64,000 bases of DNA, taken from contig NZ_CAMFHX010000010.1 of the NCBI RefSeq assembly GCF_945952365.1, positions 22,810-86,809 of the forward strand, written 5' to 3'. This document shows positions 8,030 through 16,956 of this stretch, in pieces (positions within the stretch are counted from its first letter, which is position 1; each line of letters begins with the position of its first letter). The notes under the pieces were generated by a model. It ran no database searches. It worked only from the letters and a program-made list of their open reading frames with translations, and was not told where the DNA came from. Source of the stretch: an uncultured Cetobacterium sp. (GTDB lineage Bacteria; Fusobacteriota; Fusobacteriia; Fusobacteriales; Fusobacteriaceae). Position numbers and translations under genes: made by a program.

Positions 8030-9134
8030 ATTTTAACTCCTCTATAAACTTTTGAACTATCTCCTTTGTATGAAGTGCTGTTAAGCTTACTCTCAATCTA
8101 GCTGTTCCTTTTGGAACTGTCGGCTCTTTAATAGGGTATATTAAGTAACCTTTCTCCTGAAGATTTTCAGATATTCTATTTACCCTCTGATTTTCACCTA
8201 TTACTATGCTAATTATATTTGTTGTAGATATTGTTTTTATTTCATATTTACTCAAAAGATTCCTAGTATACTCTGAAATCTCAATTAATCTCTCTCTTCT
8301 AAAATCAAATTTTTCTATCTTTTCGAGAATAAAAAGATTCCAAGCCACATTTATAGGAGGCAATGCTGTCGTATATATAAATTTCCTTCCTTTGTTTATC
8401 AGATACTCTTTTGATAATTCATCCATTAAAACATAAGCTCCTATTGAAGCCCCAGCTTTTCCAAGAGGAATAACAATATAGTCAACTAAATCCAAAGCAT
8501 CTGCCTCATAACATTCACCATATCCTGAAACTCCAAAAGAGTGAGCTTCATCTATTAACAATTTAAATTTATACTTATTTTTTAATTGAACTAATTCTTT
8601 TATATCTGCTTTATCTCCATCCATACTATAAATAGTTTCTGAAACAACTAATATATCATCATACTCCAAACTATATTTTTTCAAAATTTCTTCTAAGTGA
8701 TTATAATCTAGATGTCTATATCTTAAAAGTTTTGCCTCTGAAGCTTTTATTCCAGCATATATACTTGAATGATTATATCTATCACTTATAATAAGTGAAT
8801 TTTTAGAAAATAAAGTTTCTATCAAGCAAGTGTTAGCATCATATCCACTATTAAATAGTAAAGCTTTTTTATTATAAATTTTTTCTAATATTTTTTCCAA
8901 CTTTATGATTATAGGATAAGTTCTACTAAGTAATCTTGACGAGGAAGATGAAAACATTAAATCGACATTCTTATATTTTTCAAAAAACTCTATTCTTAAT
9001 TCTCTATCTTCATTCAATCCTAAATAGTCGTTTGATGAAAAATTAATATACTTTTTGTCAATTGACTTTAAACTTCGGTAATTCTCATCTTTTTTTAATT
9101 TTGATAACTCTTTAATAATATCCTCTTCTCTCAT
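8007..9134 (-). CDS. bioF: 8-amino-7-oxononanoate synthase BioF
   Basis: PLP enzyme that condenses pimeloyl-ACP (or CoA) with L-alanine. 375 residues, normal for the alpha-oxoamine synthase family. Features: NFSSNDYLGL (about 31-40), SSSSSRLLSRTYP corresponding to the GSGGSR substrate loop but written with serines, SGYDANTCLI, LIDEAHSFGVSGYGE with the PLP-binding Asp/His, and VIPLGKAGASIGAY with the Schiff-base lysine. The GSGGSR loop is therefore atypical (SSSSSR). It starts 1 bp before the bioDA stop region and overlaps bioG by 23 bp. The rest of the fold looks complete. Confidence 0.92.
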   Translation of the reverse strand: MREEDIIKELSKLKKDENYRSLKSIDKKYINFSSNDYLGLNEDRELRIEFFEKYKNVDLMFSSSSSRLLSRTYPIIIKLEKILEKIYNKKALLFNSGYDANTCLIETLFSKNSLIISDRYNHSSIYAGIKASEAKLLRYRHLDYNHLEEILKKYSLEYDDILVVSETIYSMDGDKADIKELVQLKNKYKFKLLIDEAHSFGVSGYGECYEADALDLVDYIVIPLGKAGASIGAYVLMDELSKEYLINKGRKFIYTTALPPINVAWNLFILEKIEKFDFRRERLIEISEYTRNLLSKYEIKTISTTNIISIVIGENQRVNRISENLQEKGYLIYPIKEPTVPKGTARLRVSLTALHTKEIVQKFIEELKYEIDNIL

Positions 9135-11195
9135 CTAAACCTCAAATCCTACAAAACTATTTATAAATTTATTGTTTACTTCCATATTTTTTCTTTTTAT
9201 CAAATACTCTTCAATAGATTCTAGACACTTTTCTAACATAAAATCTATCTCATCTAACTCAATTGTATATGGTGGCATAAAGTATACTACATCTCCCAAA
9301 GGCCTAATTATAATTCCTTTTTCAAGACCTATCTTATAAATTTCATATGTTGCTCTCTCGTAAGACTTAAATCTCTCTTTTTTCTCTTTATCTTTAACTA
9401 ATTCAAGGGCACCAATAAAACCAATCTGTCTATACTCTCCAATATTTTTATGATTTTCAAAAATTTCTCTAGCTTTTTTCTCTAAATATTGTGCTTTTTT
9501 CTCAACCTCTTTCAGAATATCTTCCTCTTTAAAAATTTTTAATGTTTCGACAGCTACCGAACACCCAAGCGGATTACCAGAATAGCTATGTGAATGTAAG
9601 AATGCTCCACCTTCTAAATAATCTTTATAAAAAGTATTATATATCTCATCCGTAATAAGAGTTAATGCCATTGGAAAATATCCCGCTGTTAGACCTTTTC
9701 CAACACACATAATATCTGGAGAGATATCTGCATGTTCACAAGCAAACATTTTTCCTGTTCTTCCAAATCCAACAGCAATCTCATCAGCTATGAAATGAAC
9801 TCCTTTTTCAATTGTTAAAGCTCTTAATTTTTTCAAATATTTTGGAGAATACATATTCATTCCTGCTGCTCCTTGCACCATTGGTTCTATTATTACTCCT
9901 GCTATTTCATCACCATTTTCTTCTAACAACTCCTGCATATGAATAAAACATTCGGCCTCACAATTTACCGGTTTTTTATTCCAACTACATCTATAACAAT
10001 CTGGACCTTCGACTTTCAGAGCTTCTTTTATAAGCGGTTTATATAACTCTGTAAACAGATTTACATCTGTTACTCCCAAAGCTCCTAAAGTTTCCCCATG
10101 ATAAGCATTTTTTAAAGATACAAACTTTTTTCTTTTTGTATTCCCTTTCTCTTGATGATATTGAAATGATATTTTAAGAGCTATCTCTACTGCTGAAGAG
10201 CCATTTTCAGAAAAAATAAGTTTTTTTAAACCTTTAGGAACTACTTCAATCAACCTCTCTCCAAGTTCTATAGCTGGCTCATGTGTAAAATTGGCAAAAA
10301 TTGTATGTTCTAAACTTTCTAATTGTCTATTTAGAGCTTTATTTATCCTTTCATTGCAATGTCCAAAAAGATTTACCCACCAACTTGAAACACAATCCAT
10401 ATATCTTTTCCCATTTTCATCTATCAAATAAACTCCCTTACCTTTTTTTATAACCATCGGTGGAAGCTTTTCATAGTCTTTCATTTGTGAGCATGGATGA
10501 AAAATATATTCTAAATCTTTTTTTTGAAGCTGACTTATACTCTTATAATTTAAAAAAGTTTTTAATTTTTCTAAATCTATATCTGTTTCTCCCTCATCAA
10601 CAATTAAGTAGTTATCAATTTTTGCTAACGAAACCAGCATATCTATATTATCTTTTTCAAAATATTCATTTTTAAATCTATTGAAAACAACTCCTAAAAC
10701 CGGTATTTTTTCAGCTTTAAGATAGCTTAACGTTGCTAAAGTGTGATTGATTGTTCCAACTTTTGTATCTGCTACTAAAATTACTGGTAGTTTTGATTTT
10801 TTTATTAAATCTGAATACATGTACCCATCTCTATTTAATGGAACACAAACTCCTCCTGCCCCTTCTACAATTAGATATCTGTTATTCAAACGTTTTTTTC
10901 CTATCTTTTTTAAAATTCTTTCAAAGTCTATTTCAACTTTATCTATCTCTGCTGAAAGATGTGGCGATACTGGTTCAATTAAATTGTAACTACACATCTC
11001 CTCACTATATTCAACTCCTGCAAACGAACAAACACTTAAAACATCTGGAGCTATTCCGTCAATTGATCCACTCTGAATGGGTTTATAATATGTTGCTTTA
11101 CTATTTTTCAAGGCCTTAAAGAACAATCCCGAAATATATGTTTTACCTATATCTGTTCCTGTTCCAACTACAAAAAAACTATCTCTTGAATTCAA
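9135..11195 (-). CDS. bioDA: Bifunctional BioD-BioA fusion: dethiobiotin synthetase / DAPA aminotransferase
   Basis: One 686-residue polypeptide covers two consecutive biotin steps. Residues 1 to about 215 are BioD: P-loop GTGTDIGKT (11-19), KPIQSG, VEGAGGVCVPL and NRF motifs for ATP-dependent closure of the ureido ring. Residues about 225-686 are BioA: SSWWVNLFGHC, SENGSSAVEIALK (PLP phosphate), YHGETLGALGVTD, IADEIAVGFGRTGKMFACEH, and VGKGLTAGYFPMALTL with the Schiff-base Lys. A linker of only about 10 residues joins them. The order D-A is that of the eukaryotic BIO3-BIO1 protein. Start ATG at 11195 lies inside bioB (17-bp overlap). No frameshift is involved; the frame is continuous. Confidence 0.95.
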   Translation of the reverse strand: MNSRDSFFVVGTGTDIGKTYISGLFFKALKNSKATYYKPIQSGSIDGIAPDVLSVCSFAGVEYSEEMCSYNLIEPVSPHLSAEIDKVEIDFERILKKIGKKRLNNRYLIVEGAGGVCVPLNRDGYMYSDLIKKSKLPVILVADTKVGTINHTLATLSYLKAEKIPVLGVVFNRFKNEYFEKDNIDMLVSLAKIDNYLIVDEGETDIDLEKLKTFLNYKSISQLQKKDLEYIFHPCSQMKDYEKLPPMVIKKGKGVYLIDENGKRYMDCVSSWWVNLFGHCNERINKALNRQLESLEHTIFANFTHEPAIELGERLIEVVPKGLKKLIFSENGSSAVEIALKISFQYHQEKGNTKRKKFVSLKNAYHGETLGALGVTDVNLFTELYKPLIKEALKVEGPDCYRCSWNKKPVNCEAECFIHMQELLEENGDEIAGVIIEPMVQGAAGMNMYSPKYLKKLRALTIEKGVHFIADEIAVGFGRTGKMFACEHADISPDIMCVGKGLTAGYFPMALTLITDEIYNTFYKDYLEGGAFLHSHSYSGNPLGCSVAVETLKIFKEEDILKEVEKKAQYLEKKAREIFENHKNIGEYRQIGFIGALELVKDKEKKERFKSYERATYEIYKIGLEKGIIIRPLGDVVYFMPPYTIELDEIDFMLEKCLESIEEYLIKRKNMEVNNKFINSFVGFEV

Positions 11196-12177
11196 ATCCA
11201 GCCTCCTTAAATATCATTCTATCTCTTTCAATTGTGCTTCCTGTCGTTGTTAGATAATTACCTGTAAGAGCTCCATTAACTCCTGAGTTTACTCCAATAA
11301 TTTCATAATCTCCTAAAAGTTGACGTCCACCTGCATATCTTATAAAAGTATTTGGTAAAATTAATCTATATATTGCTATTGTTTTTACAACTTCTAAAGG
11401 TGTTAGCTCCTCTATTATTTCTAAGGCTAAAGGTGTGCCTTCAATAGGAGTCAAAATATTTATTGGAACTGAATCTACCTCCAACGCTTTCAATTCAAAT
11501 GCCATTTCCACTCTATCCTTTTTAGTTTCACCCAATCCTAAAATACCACCAGAACAGACTTTTAAACCAGCTTTTTTAGCATTTTTACAAGTTTCAATTC
11601 TATCTTCATAAGTATGTGTCGTGCAAATTTCATCATAAAATTTTCTTGAAGTCTCTAAATTATGATGATACATCTGTACTCCTGAATTTTTAAGTTCTTT
11701 TGCTACTTCAAAATCTATTATTCCATGAGAAGCGCATAGATGGAGAGATGTTTCATTTTTCAACTCAACGTATATCTCTTTTAAACTTTCTAATTCACAA
11801 CCTATATTTAAACCTCTTCCACTTGTAACTAAAGAGAATTTATCAACTAACTTTGTTTCCATATCTTTTGCAAGCTCTAAAATTTTATTCTTGTTCATCA
11901 AATCATATACATCTGCTGCTGTATTATAGTATGATGATTGAGCACAATATCTACAATCCTCTGAACAATTTCCTGATTTAGCATTAACTATCGTGCAGAG
12001 ATTAAATATATCCCCATGAAAAGTTTCTCTAATTTTATTTGCTCCATCTAAAAGAACCTTCAAACTATCTTTATCTTTTTCGAAATCATACTCTATAAGT
12101 TCTATAGCTTCTTCAAAAGTTATTTCACTTTTTCTTTCTAAAATTCCATCTATTATTTTCTTTATAAATTTTTTCAT
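11179..12177 (-). CDS. bioB: Biotin synthase BioB
   Basis: Radical SAM enzyme inserting sulfur into dethiobiotin. 332 residues. The [4Fe-4S] motif CX3CX2C is C71, C75 and C78 (GNCSEDCRYCAQS); downstream are LVTSGRG, HLCASHGIIDFE, YHHNLETSRKFYDEICTTHTYEDR and the Arg/Cys ligands of the [2Fe-2S] cluster region. The end GNYLTTTGSTIERDRMIFKEAGFEF is typical. First gene of the bioB-DA-F-G-C operon, which gives the whole path from malonyl-ACP to biotin. Its promoter overlaps a probable BirA operator. Start ATG with RBS CCGAGGTGAAAT upstream. Confidence 0.97.
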   Translation of the reverse strand: MKKFIKKIIDGILERKSEITFEEAIELIEYDFEKDKDSLKVLLDGANKIRETFHGDIFNLCTIVNAKSGNCSEDCRYCAQSSYYNTAADVYDLMNKNKILELAKDMETKLVDKFSLVTSGRGLNIGCELESLKEIYVELKNETSLHLCASHGIIDFEVAKELKNSGVQMYHHNLETSRKFYDEICTTHTYEDRIETCKNAKKAGLKVCSGGILGLGETKKDRVEMAFELKALEVDSVPINILTPIEGTPLALEIIEELTPLEVVKTIAIYRLILPNTFIRYAGGRQLLGDYEIIGVNSGVNGALTGNYLTTTGSTIERDRMIFKEAGFEFKR

Positions 12178-12211
12178 ATTTCACCTCGGATAATTTTATT
12201 TCATGTTAACC

Positions 12212-12265
12212 ATTCTATTCTACAAAAATAAAAATGTCAACTTTTTTTATTTTTAAAGTTTACAT
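12212..12265 (-). promoter_or_regulatory. bioB promoter with probable BirA operator
   Basis: On the - strand, TTGACA (12240-12235), 17 bp, TAGAAT (12217-12212). An inverted repeat aTGTcAACt (12234-12242) / aGTTTACAt (12257-12265), gap 14 bp, overlaps the -35 box. Half-sites and spacing resemble the BirA consensus TTGTNAACC-N14-16-GGTTNACAA. A further lone GTTAAC lies at 12204-12209. Confidence 0.65.
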
Positions 12266-12276
12266 TTTACAGATAT

Positions 12277-12305
12277 TAGACATTTTCAATTTTATTTGCT
12301 AAAAT
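12277..12305 (+). promoter_or_regulatory. Promoter of the CAP-domain gene
   Basis: TAGACA (12277-12282), 17 bp, TAAAAT (12300-12305), 32 bp before the start codon; divergent from the bioB promoter. Confidence 0.55.
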
Positions 12306-12337
12306 AAACTACAAGAATACTTATCAGGAGAGAACTT

Positions 12338-12772
12338 ATGAAAAAAATACTAGGAATTTTACTTTTACTTTTAACAACATCATTATTTGGAATGAACAGC
12401 GATTATGAAGTTATTCTAAATCTTGTCAATATCGAAAGAGAAAATAGAGGTATCGAACCTTTAAAGCTAAATCCAACTTTAAATGCTCTTGCTAAAATTA
12501 AATCTGATGATATGCATCACAATCAATATTTTAGTCACAATTCACCTATATATGGTTCGCCATTTGATTTAATGGAAAAACATAATGTACAATACATGAC
12601 TGCTGGTGAAAATATTGCAAAGGGACAAAACACACCGGAATTTGTTATGAAGTCATGGATGGATTCACCAGGTCATAGGAAAAATATACTAAACCCTAAA
12701 TTTAAAGAGATGGGTGTTTCAAGAGATGAGTTTGGAAATAATATTTGGACACAGATGTTTATTGGAAGTTAA
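12338..12772 (+). CDS. Secreted CAP/SCP-domain protein (YkwD-like)
   Basis: 144 residues: signal peptide MKKILGILLLLLTTSLFG, then one CAP (cysteine-rich secretory/antigen 5/PR-1) domain filling the protein. Characteristic points are LVNIERENRGIEPLKLNPTL, AKIKSDDMHHNQYFSHNSP with the first metal-site His, AGENIAKGQ with the conserved Glu, and SWMDSPGHRKNILNPKFKEMGV with the second His. Bacterial CAP proteins are extracellular; their biochemical role is mostly unknown. It stands alone with its own promoter between the biotin operon and the next gene. RBS AGGAGAG. Confidence 0.92.
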   Translation: MKKILGILLLLLTTSLFGMNSDYEVILNLVNIERENRGIEPLKLNPTLNALAKIKSDDMHHNQYFSHNSPIYGSPFDLMEKHNVQYMTAGENIAKGQNTPEFVMKSWMDSPGHRKNILNPKFKEMGVSRDEFGNNIWTQMFIGS

Positions 12773-12887
12773 CTAATAATAACAGAAGCTATAAATTTTC
12801 AAAGTTAGTAATCTCTTATTTTTTAAATTTCTATCCATAAAATATGATATAATAAAATAGATATATAAAAATGATGAGGTGAAAAAA

Positions 12888-14540
12888 ATGGATAAGAAAA
12901 AGTTACCTGTTGGAATAGACAACTTTAAAAAAGTAATAGAAAATGACTATTATTTTATTGATAAAACAATGTTTATAGATGAATTATTAAATAAAAAATC
13001 TGAGGTAATATTACTACCTAGACCTAGAAGATTCGGAAAAACTTTAAATATGTCAATGCTTAACTATTTTTTTAATATAGAAGATAAAGAGACCAATAAA
13101 AAACTATTTGATAATTTATCTATTTCTAATACAGATAAAATGAAGTATGCTGGAGAATATCCAGTTATATATATAAGTTTAAAAGATATAAAGGTTAGTA
13201 GTTGGATAGAGTGTTTTAGTGCCTTAAAAAATTTAATTAGTAACCTATTCCAAACTAAAATATATATTAGAGAATCTTTGAATGAAATTCAAAGAAAAAA
13301 CTTTAATGATATTTTAATGAAAAGTGAAAATGCAGATTATTCAAATGCTTTAAAAGATTTGTCTAGCTATCTAGAGAGTTATTATAAAAAGAAAGTAATA
13401 ATTTTAATAGATGAATATGATACACCATTGGTAACAGCTCACTCACAAGAATACTATGATGAAGCTATATTCTTCTTCCGTAATTTTTTGAGTGCAGCAT
13501 TAAAAGGTAATCCATATTTAGAACTTTCAGTTCTTACAGGAATATTGAGAGTAGCAAAGGAAAGTATATTCTCAGGTTTAAATAACCTTACAGTATCTAC
13601 AATTTTAGATAGTGACTTTAACTATTTTGGTTTAACTGTAGAGGAGGTCGAAGTAGCTTTAAAATATTATAAATTAGATTATGAGTTAGAAGATGTCAAG
13701 AGATGGTATAACGGATATACTTTTGGAGAGAAATTAGTCTATAATCCGTGGTCTTTAATTAACTTTATAAATAAAAATGCCTTAGGACCTTATTGGATAA
13801 ACACAAGTGATAATGCTTTAATAAAGCAGTTACTTGATAAAAACGATTCTAAAATATTGGATGATTTAAAAGCTGTTTTTAGCGGAAACGAAATAGAGGA
13901 AGTAATTACAGAAAATATAGTATTTTCAGATTTAGAAGATGTGGATACAATCTGGTCATTGATGCTATTTTCAGGCTATTTAACATATGATAGATTTGAA
14001 ATTTCAGATATAACAGAAGCAAAGACATATTTCTTAAAAATTCCAAATTATGAGGTTAAATCATTTTTTAAAAACAGCTTTATAAAGCAGTATAGTCATG
14101 GTAAAACAGCTATGTATTTTAAAATGCTTGAAGATTTGTATAAAGGTGATATTGAAAGATTCCAGTATAAATTTAAAGAATTATATTTATCAGCTGTAAG
14201 TTATCATGATGGTGGAGATAGCGAAAAGTATTATCATCACTTTATGCTTGGACTTCTATTAACGTTAGGAGATAAATACATAATAACCTCTAATAGAGAA
14301 AGTGGTTATAGAAGATATGATATAGCCTTAGAACCAAAGGATAAAAAAAATTATGGATTGATATTTGAGTTTAAAATAGGAGATAAAAACAGTATCTCTG
14401 AGAAAGCTAAAGAAGCTTTAACTCAAATAAATGAAAAAAAATATGATATATCTATGAAAAATAATGGTGTATTGAAAATTATAAAAATAGGAATGGCTTT
14501 TAGTGGAAAAGATGTTGCTATTGAAAGTGAAATTGATTAA
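12888..14540 (+). CDS. AAA-ATPase-like / PD-(D/E)XK nuclease-like protein (DUF1703 type)
   Basis: 550 residues from the ATG at 12888, chosen because GAGGTG lies 6-7 bases upstream; a GTG at 12879 would add three residues but overlaps that RBS. The N-terminus (LPVGIDNFKKVIENDYYFIDKTMFIDELL) and RPRRFGKTLNMSML (P-loop variant) mark the AAA-ATPase_like domain; IILIDEYDTPL is Walker B. The C-terminus, GLILEFKIG-like GLIFEFKIGDKN with preceding YDIALEP, is the PD-(D/E)XK_9 nuclease-like core. This paralogous family is common in gut anaerobes, often in many copies; its function is not established. Alone, followed by a good terminator. Codon use looks slightly more A-rich than the neighbours. Confidence 0.88.
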   Translation: MDKKKLPVGIDNFKKVIENDYYFIDKTMFIDELLNKKSEVILLPRPRRFGKTLNMSMLNYFFNIEDKETNKKLFDNLSISNTDKMKYAGEYPVIYISLKDIKVSSWIECFSALKNLISNLFQTKIYIRESLNEIQRKNFNDILMKSENADYSNALKDLSSYLESYYKKKVIILIDEYDTPLVTAHSQEYYDEAIFFFRNFLSAALKGNPYLELSVLTGILRVAKESIFSGLNNLTVSTILDSDFNYFGLTVEEVEVALKYYKLDYELEDVKRWYNGYTFGEKLVYNPWSLINFINKNALGPYWINTSDNALIKQLLDKNDSKILDDLKAVFSGNEIEEVITENIVFSDLEDVDTIWSLMLFSGYLTYDRFEISDITEAKTYFLKIPNYEVKSFFKNSFIKQYSHGKTAMYFKMLEDLYKGDIERFQYKFKELYLSAVSYHDGGDSEKYYHHFMLGLLLTLGDKYIITSNRESGYRRYDIALEPKDKKNYGLIFEFKIGDKNSISEKAKEALTQINEKKYDISMKNNGVLKIIKIGMAFSGKDVAIESEID

Positions 14541-14554
14541 ACCCATAAAAAATT

Positions 14555-14583
14555 AAGAGGCTAGATAATCTAGCCTCTTTTTC
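14555..14583. terminator. Intrinsic terminator between convergent genes
   Basis: 11-bp stem AAGAGGCTAGA (14555-14565) with 14569-14579, loop TAA, T-run to 14582; the - side is also T-rich. Confidence 0.88.
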
Positions 14584-14594
14584 GTTTCCTTATA

Positions 14595-15422
14595 TTATAT
14601 ATTAATTTTATTTAATATATTTGTAGTAATTGGATTAAAAATAGTGTTTATCTCTTCTTTATTAGCTTCGTATCCATCTACAGAAAGATTACATATGCTA
14701 GAAATCATCGGAAGCTCTCCTAAAAGTTGTAAATTATTTTCATTTAAGAAATTCGTTGCCTCTCCATTAAATAACTTTATTTTAGTTTCACATCCTGGAC
14801 ATACAACATAACTCATATTTTCAACTACTCCGATTACATCTACATTCATTTGATTTGCCATTTTAACAGCTTTTGCAACAATCATTGATATCATATCTTG
14901 TGGTACTGAAACCATTACAATTCCATTTAATGGAATTGATTGCATAACCGTAAGTGCTACATCCCCTGTTCCTGGTGGCATATCTATAATTAAATAATCT
15001 AGCTCTCCCCAGATAACATTCTCCCAAAACTGTTTAACAGCTCTTCCTATAATTGGACCTCTCCACAATACAGGATCATTTTCATTTTCAACTAAGAAAT
15101 TTAAAGAGATTACTTTTATTCCATCTTTTGTTAATACTGGATAAATATCATTACCTTTTCCTCCAGCTCTCTCTCCACTTAATCCTAATAATCTTGGAAT
15201 ACTTGGTCCTGTAATATCAGCATCCATTATTCCTACTTTGTATCCTTGATCCGCTAATTGTTTTACTAATAAAGTCGAAACTGTAGATTTACCTACCCCA
15301 CCTTTTCCACTCATAACACCAATTACCTTTTTTATTTTATTTGCAGGGTGATTAGTTATCCCACAACTTGAAGATTCTTTTGAGCACGATCCTTTTGATG
15401 GACATGAATTACAACTTGACAT
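14595..15422 (-). CDS. Mrp/NBP35-type Fe-S cluster carrier ATPase
   Basis: P-loop ATPase of the Mrp/ApbC/NBP35 group, which binds and delivers Fe-S clusters in the cytoplasm. The deviant Walker A GVMSGKGGVGKST is near residue 40, followed by DADITGPSIPRLLG, LIIDMPPGTGD (Walker B) and the cluster-binding CX2C in VCPGCETK near residue 215. A Cys-rich N-terminus (SSCNSCPSKGSCSKESSSCG, six Cys) resembles eukaryotic Nbp35 and some clostridial Mrp proteins. I take ATG 15422 as start (275 residues): AAAGGGAG ends 8 bases upstream. A GTG at 15431 is possible. Monocistronic. Confidence 0.92.
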   Translation of the reverse strand: MSSCNSCPSKGSCSKESSSCGITNHPANKIKKVIGVMSGKGGVGKSTVSTLLVKQLADQGYKVGIMDADITGPSIPRLLGLSGERAGGKGNDIYPVLTKDGIKVISLNFLVENENDPVLWRGPIIGRAVKQFWENVIWGELDYLIIDMPPGTGDVALTVMQSIPLNGIVMVSVPQDMISMIVAKAVKMANQMNVDVIGVVENMSYVVCPGCETKIKLFNGEATNFLNENNLQLLGELPMISSICNLSVDGYEANKEEINTIFNPITTNILNKINI

Positions 15423-15633
15423 TTTTGTCACTCCCTTTATCTATAGAATTAAAAATTATTCTCTTTTATATAAACATATTTTAGTATAGTTTATCTCGTT
15501 TGTCAACTTTATTTAATGTGATAACTTTATTACCCATAAATTGAATATCGATAGTTTATATGATATAATATCTCAAAAGAATACAAAACTATAACTAAAC
15601 TTACTATTACAAAAAAATTAAAAGGATAATTCT

Positions 15634-16230
15634 ATGAATATAATCGAAAAAACAAAAGAATATGTAAAAAATAAATTAATTAATGAAAAAACTGGTCATG
15701 ATTGGCAACATACACTTAGAGTTCTAGAGAATGCCAATAGAATTTCTGCAAAAGAAAGTTCTCAAATTGATTTTACAGTTATACAACTAGGAGCTCTTTT
15801 CCATGACGTTGCCGATCATAAATTTGGATATTCAGATACTGATCGAAAAAATATTATTACATCATTTTTACTGAACACTTCCTTAACTAAACAGCAGATT
15901 GAACATATTATATATATAGCTAATAATACTTCTTTTAGCAAAGGAATAACTTTAAAAACTTTAGAAAGTAAAATAGTTCAAGATGCTGATCGTTTAGATG
16001 CTTTAGGAGCCATTGGTATCGCTCGAACTTTTACTTTTGGGGGCGCTTTTCAACGAGAAATTTATAACCCTGAAGAAATGAATGATACTATCTCTCATTT
16101 TTATACTAAACTTTTAAAACTAAAAAATTTGATGAATACAGAAGAGGGGCGGATTGAAGCTGAAAAAAGAGACAAATTCATGAAGGATTTCTTAAAACAA
16201 TTTTATTCAGAAATATCTACAACTACTTAA
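15634..16230 (+). CDS. HD-domain phosphohydrolase (YedJ-like)
   Basis: 198 residues, a single HD domain. Metal ligands: H in GHDWQHTLRVL (about residue 22-26), HD in LGALFHDVADHKFG (about 57-58) and D in VQDADRLDALGAIGIARTF. The helix pattern and the GGAFQREIYNPE insert match the E. coli YedJ group of predicted metal-dependent phosphohydrolases; the substrate is unknown, with nucleotides likely. Stands alone, RBS AAAGGATAA, terminator directly after. Confidence 0.88.
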   Translation: MNIIEKTKEYVKNKLINEKTGHDWQHTLRVLENANRISAKESSQIDFTVIQLGALFHDVADHKFGYSDTDRKNIITSFLLNTSLTKQQIEHIIYIANNTSFSKGITLKTLESKIVQDADRLDALGAIGIARTFTFGGAFQREIYNPEEMNDTISHFYTKLLKLKNLMNTEEGRIEAEKRDKFMKDFLKQFYSEISTTT

Positions 16231-16234
16231 TTTA

Positions 16235-16266
16235 AAAGACTTCCCTGTTCAAGGAAGTCTTTTTTT
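16235..16266 (+). terminator. Intrinsic terminator
   Basis: AAAGACTTCC (16235-16244) with GGAAGTCTTT (16253-16262), then Ts. Confidence 0.85.
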
Positions 16267-16852
16267 ATTTTTTTATTCTATTTAAAATTCTATTTTTCAA
16301 TTCAAAATCTTTATCTATTTTTTTATTGGTCACCCTTTCAGAAATAGATGTATTTCCATAACGAGAAATATCTTTCATTTCACTCTGCGTAAGAGAGTTT
16401 GTTCCTTTTGAAATCAACTCTTGAAAATATTTTTTATTCGCAATAAACTCTTTTATACAATCTTCATCTTTTGTAGAAAAAAGGTTATAAAAACCACTTA
16501 TGTATATACTCGGTATTTCATAAGGATTTACATTTGGAATAAACATAATTTTGGCATTAGATCCTCTTGTTATATGATGAATCTTTTTATCAGGTGATTC
16601 CCAAACAGCAAAAACCTGTTTTTCAAAAATAATATCTGACTCTAAAATTGAAACTCCATATACAATTTTTCCACCGTGTAAATCAATATATTTTGTAACT
16701 GTTTCAAAAGAATCATTAACATCATATTTTTTTATTTGTATATCATTATCAGTTAAATTTCGAGTCAAAAAAATATAATCTTTATAGTCTATAAATTTTT
16801 CTAACTCACTACAAACAACTTCTGGACAGTTTAATTTTGAATAAGATCTCAT
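16265..16852 (-). CDS. Uncharacterised protein, about 195 residues
   Basis: I do not recognise the family. The start is set at ATG 16852 because GGAGG sits 5-6 bases upstream; an in-frame TTG at 16864 lies in that RBS. No signal peptide or membrane segment. Composition is mixed alpha/beta in the first 120 residues (strand-like KIVYGVSIL, IIFEKQVFAVWES, AKIMFIP), followed by a charged helical tail ending KNRILNRIKK. IFLTRNLTDNDIQIKKYDV near residue 30 could be a strand-turn. Neighbours give no hint: a convergent HD hydrolase and the divergent acid-resistance operon. Confidence 0.7.
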   Translation of the reverse strand: MRSYSKLNCPEVVCSELEKFIDYKDYIFLTRNLTDNDIQIKKYDVNDSFETVTKYIDLHGGKIVYGVSILESDIIFEKQVFAVWESPDKKIHHITRGSNAKIMFIPNVNPYEIPSIYISGFYNLFSTKDEDCIKEFIANKKYFQELISKGTNSLTQSEMKDISRYGNTSISERVTNKKIDKDFELKNRILNRIKK

Positions 16853-16932
16853 AACTTCCTCCAAAAAATCAAATATTTTTTGATTTTACTTATAGTATAA
16901 CCTTTATTCAAACTATTTACAACAAATGATTA

Positions 16933-16956
16933 AAATAAATAAATAAATAAATAAAT
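16933..16956. repeat. Tetranucleotide repeat (AAAT)6
   Basis: Six perfect AAAT units directly upstream of the likely -35 (TTGTAG, 16956-16961) of the antiporter-adiA transcript. Confidence 0.9.
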
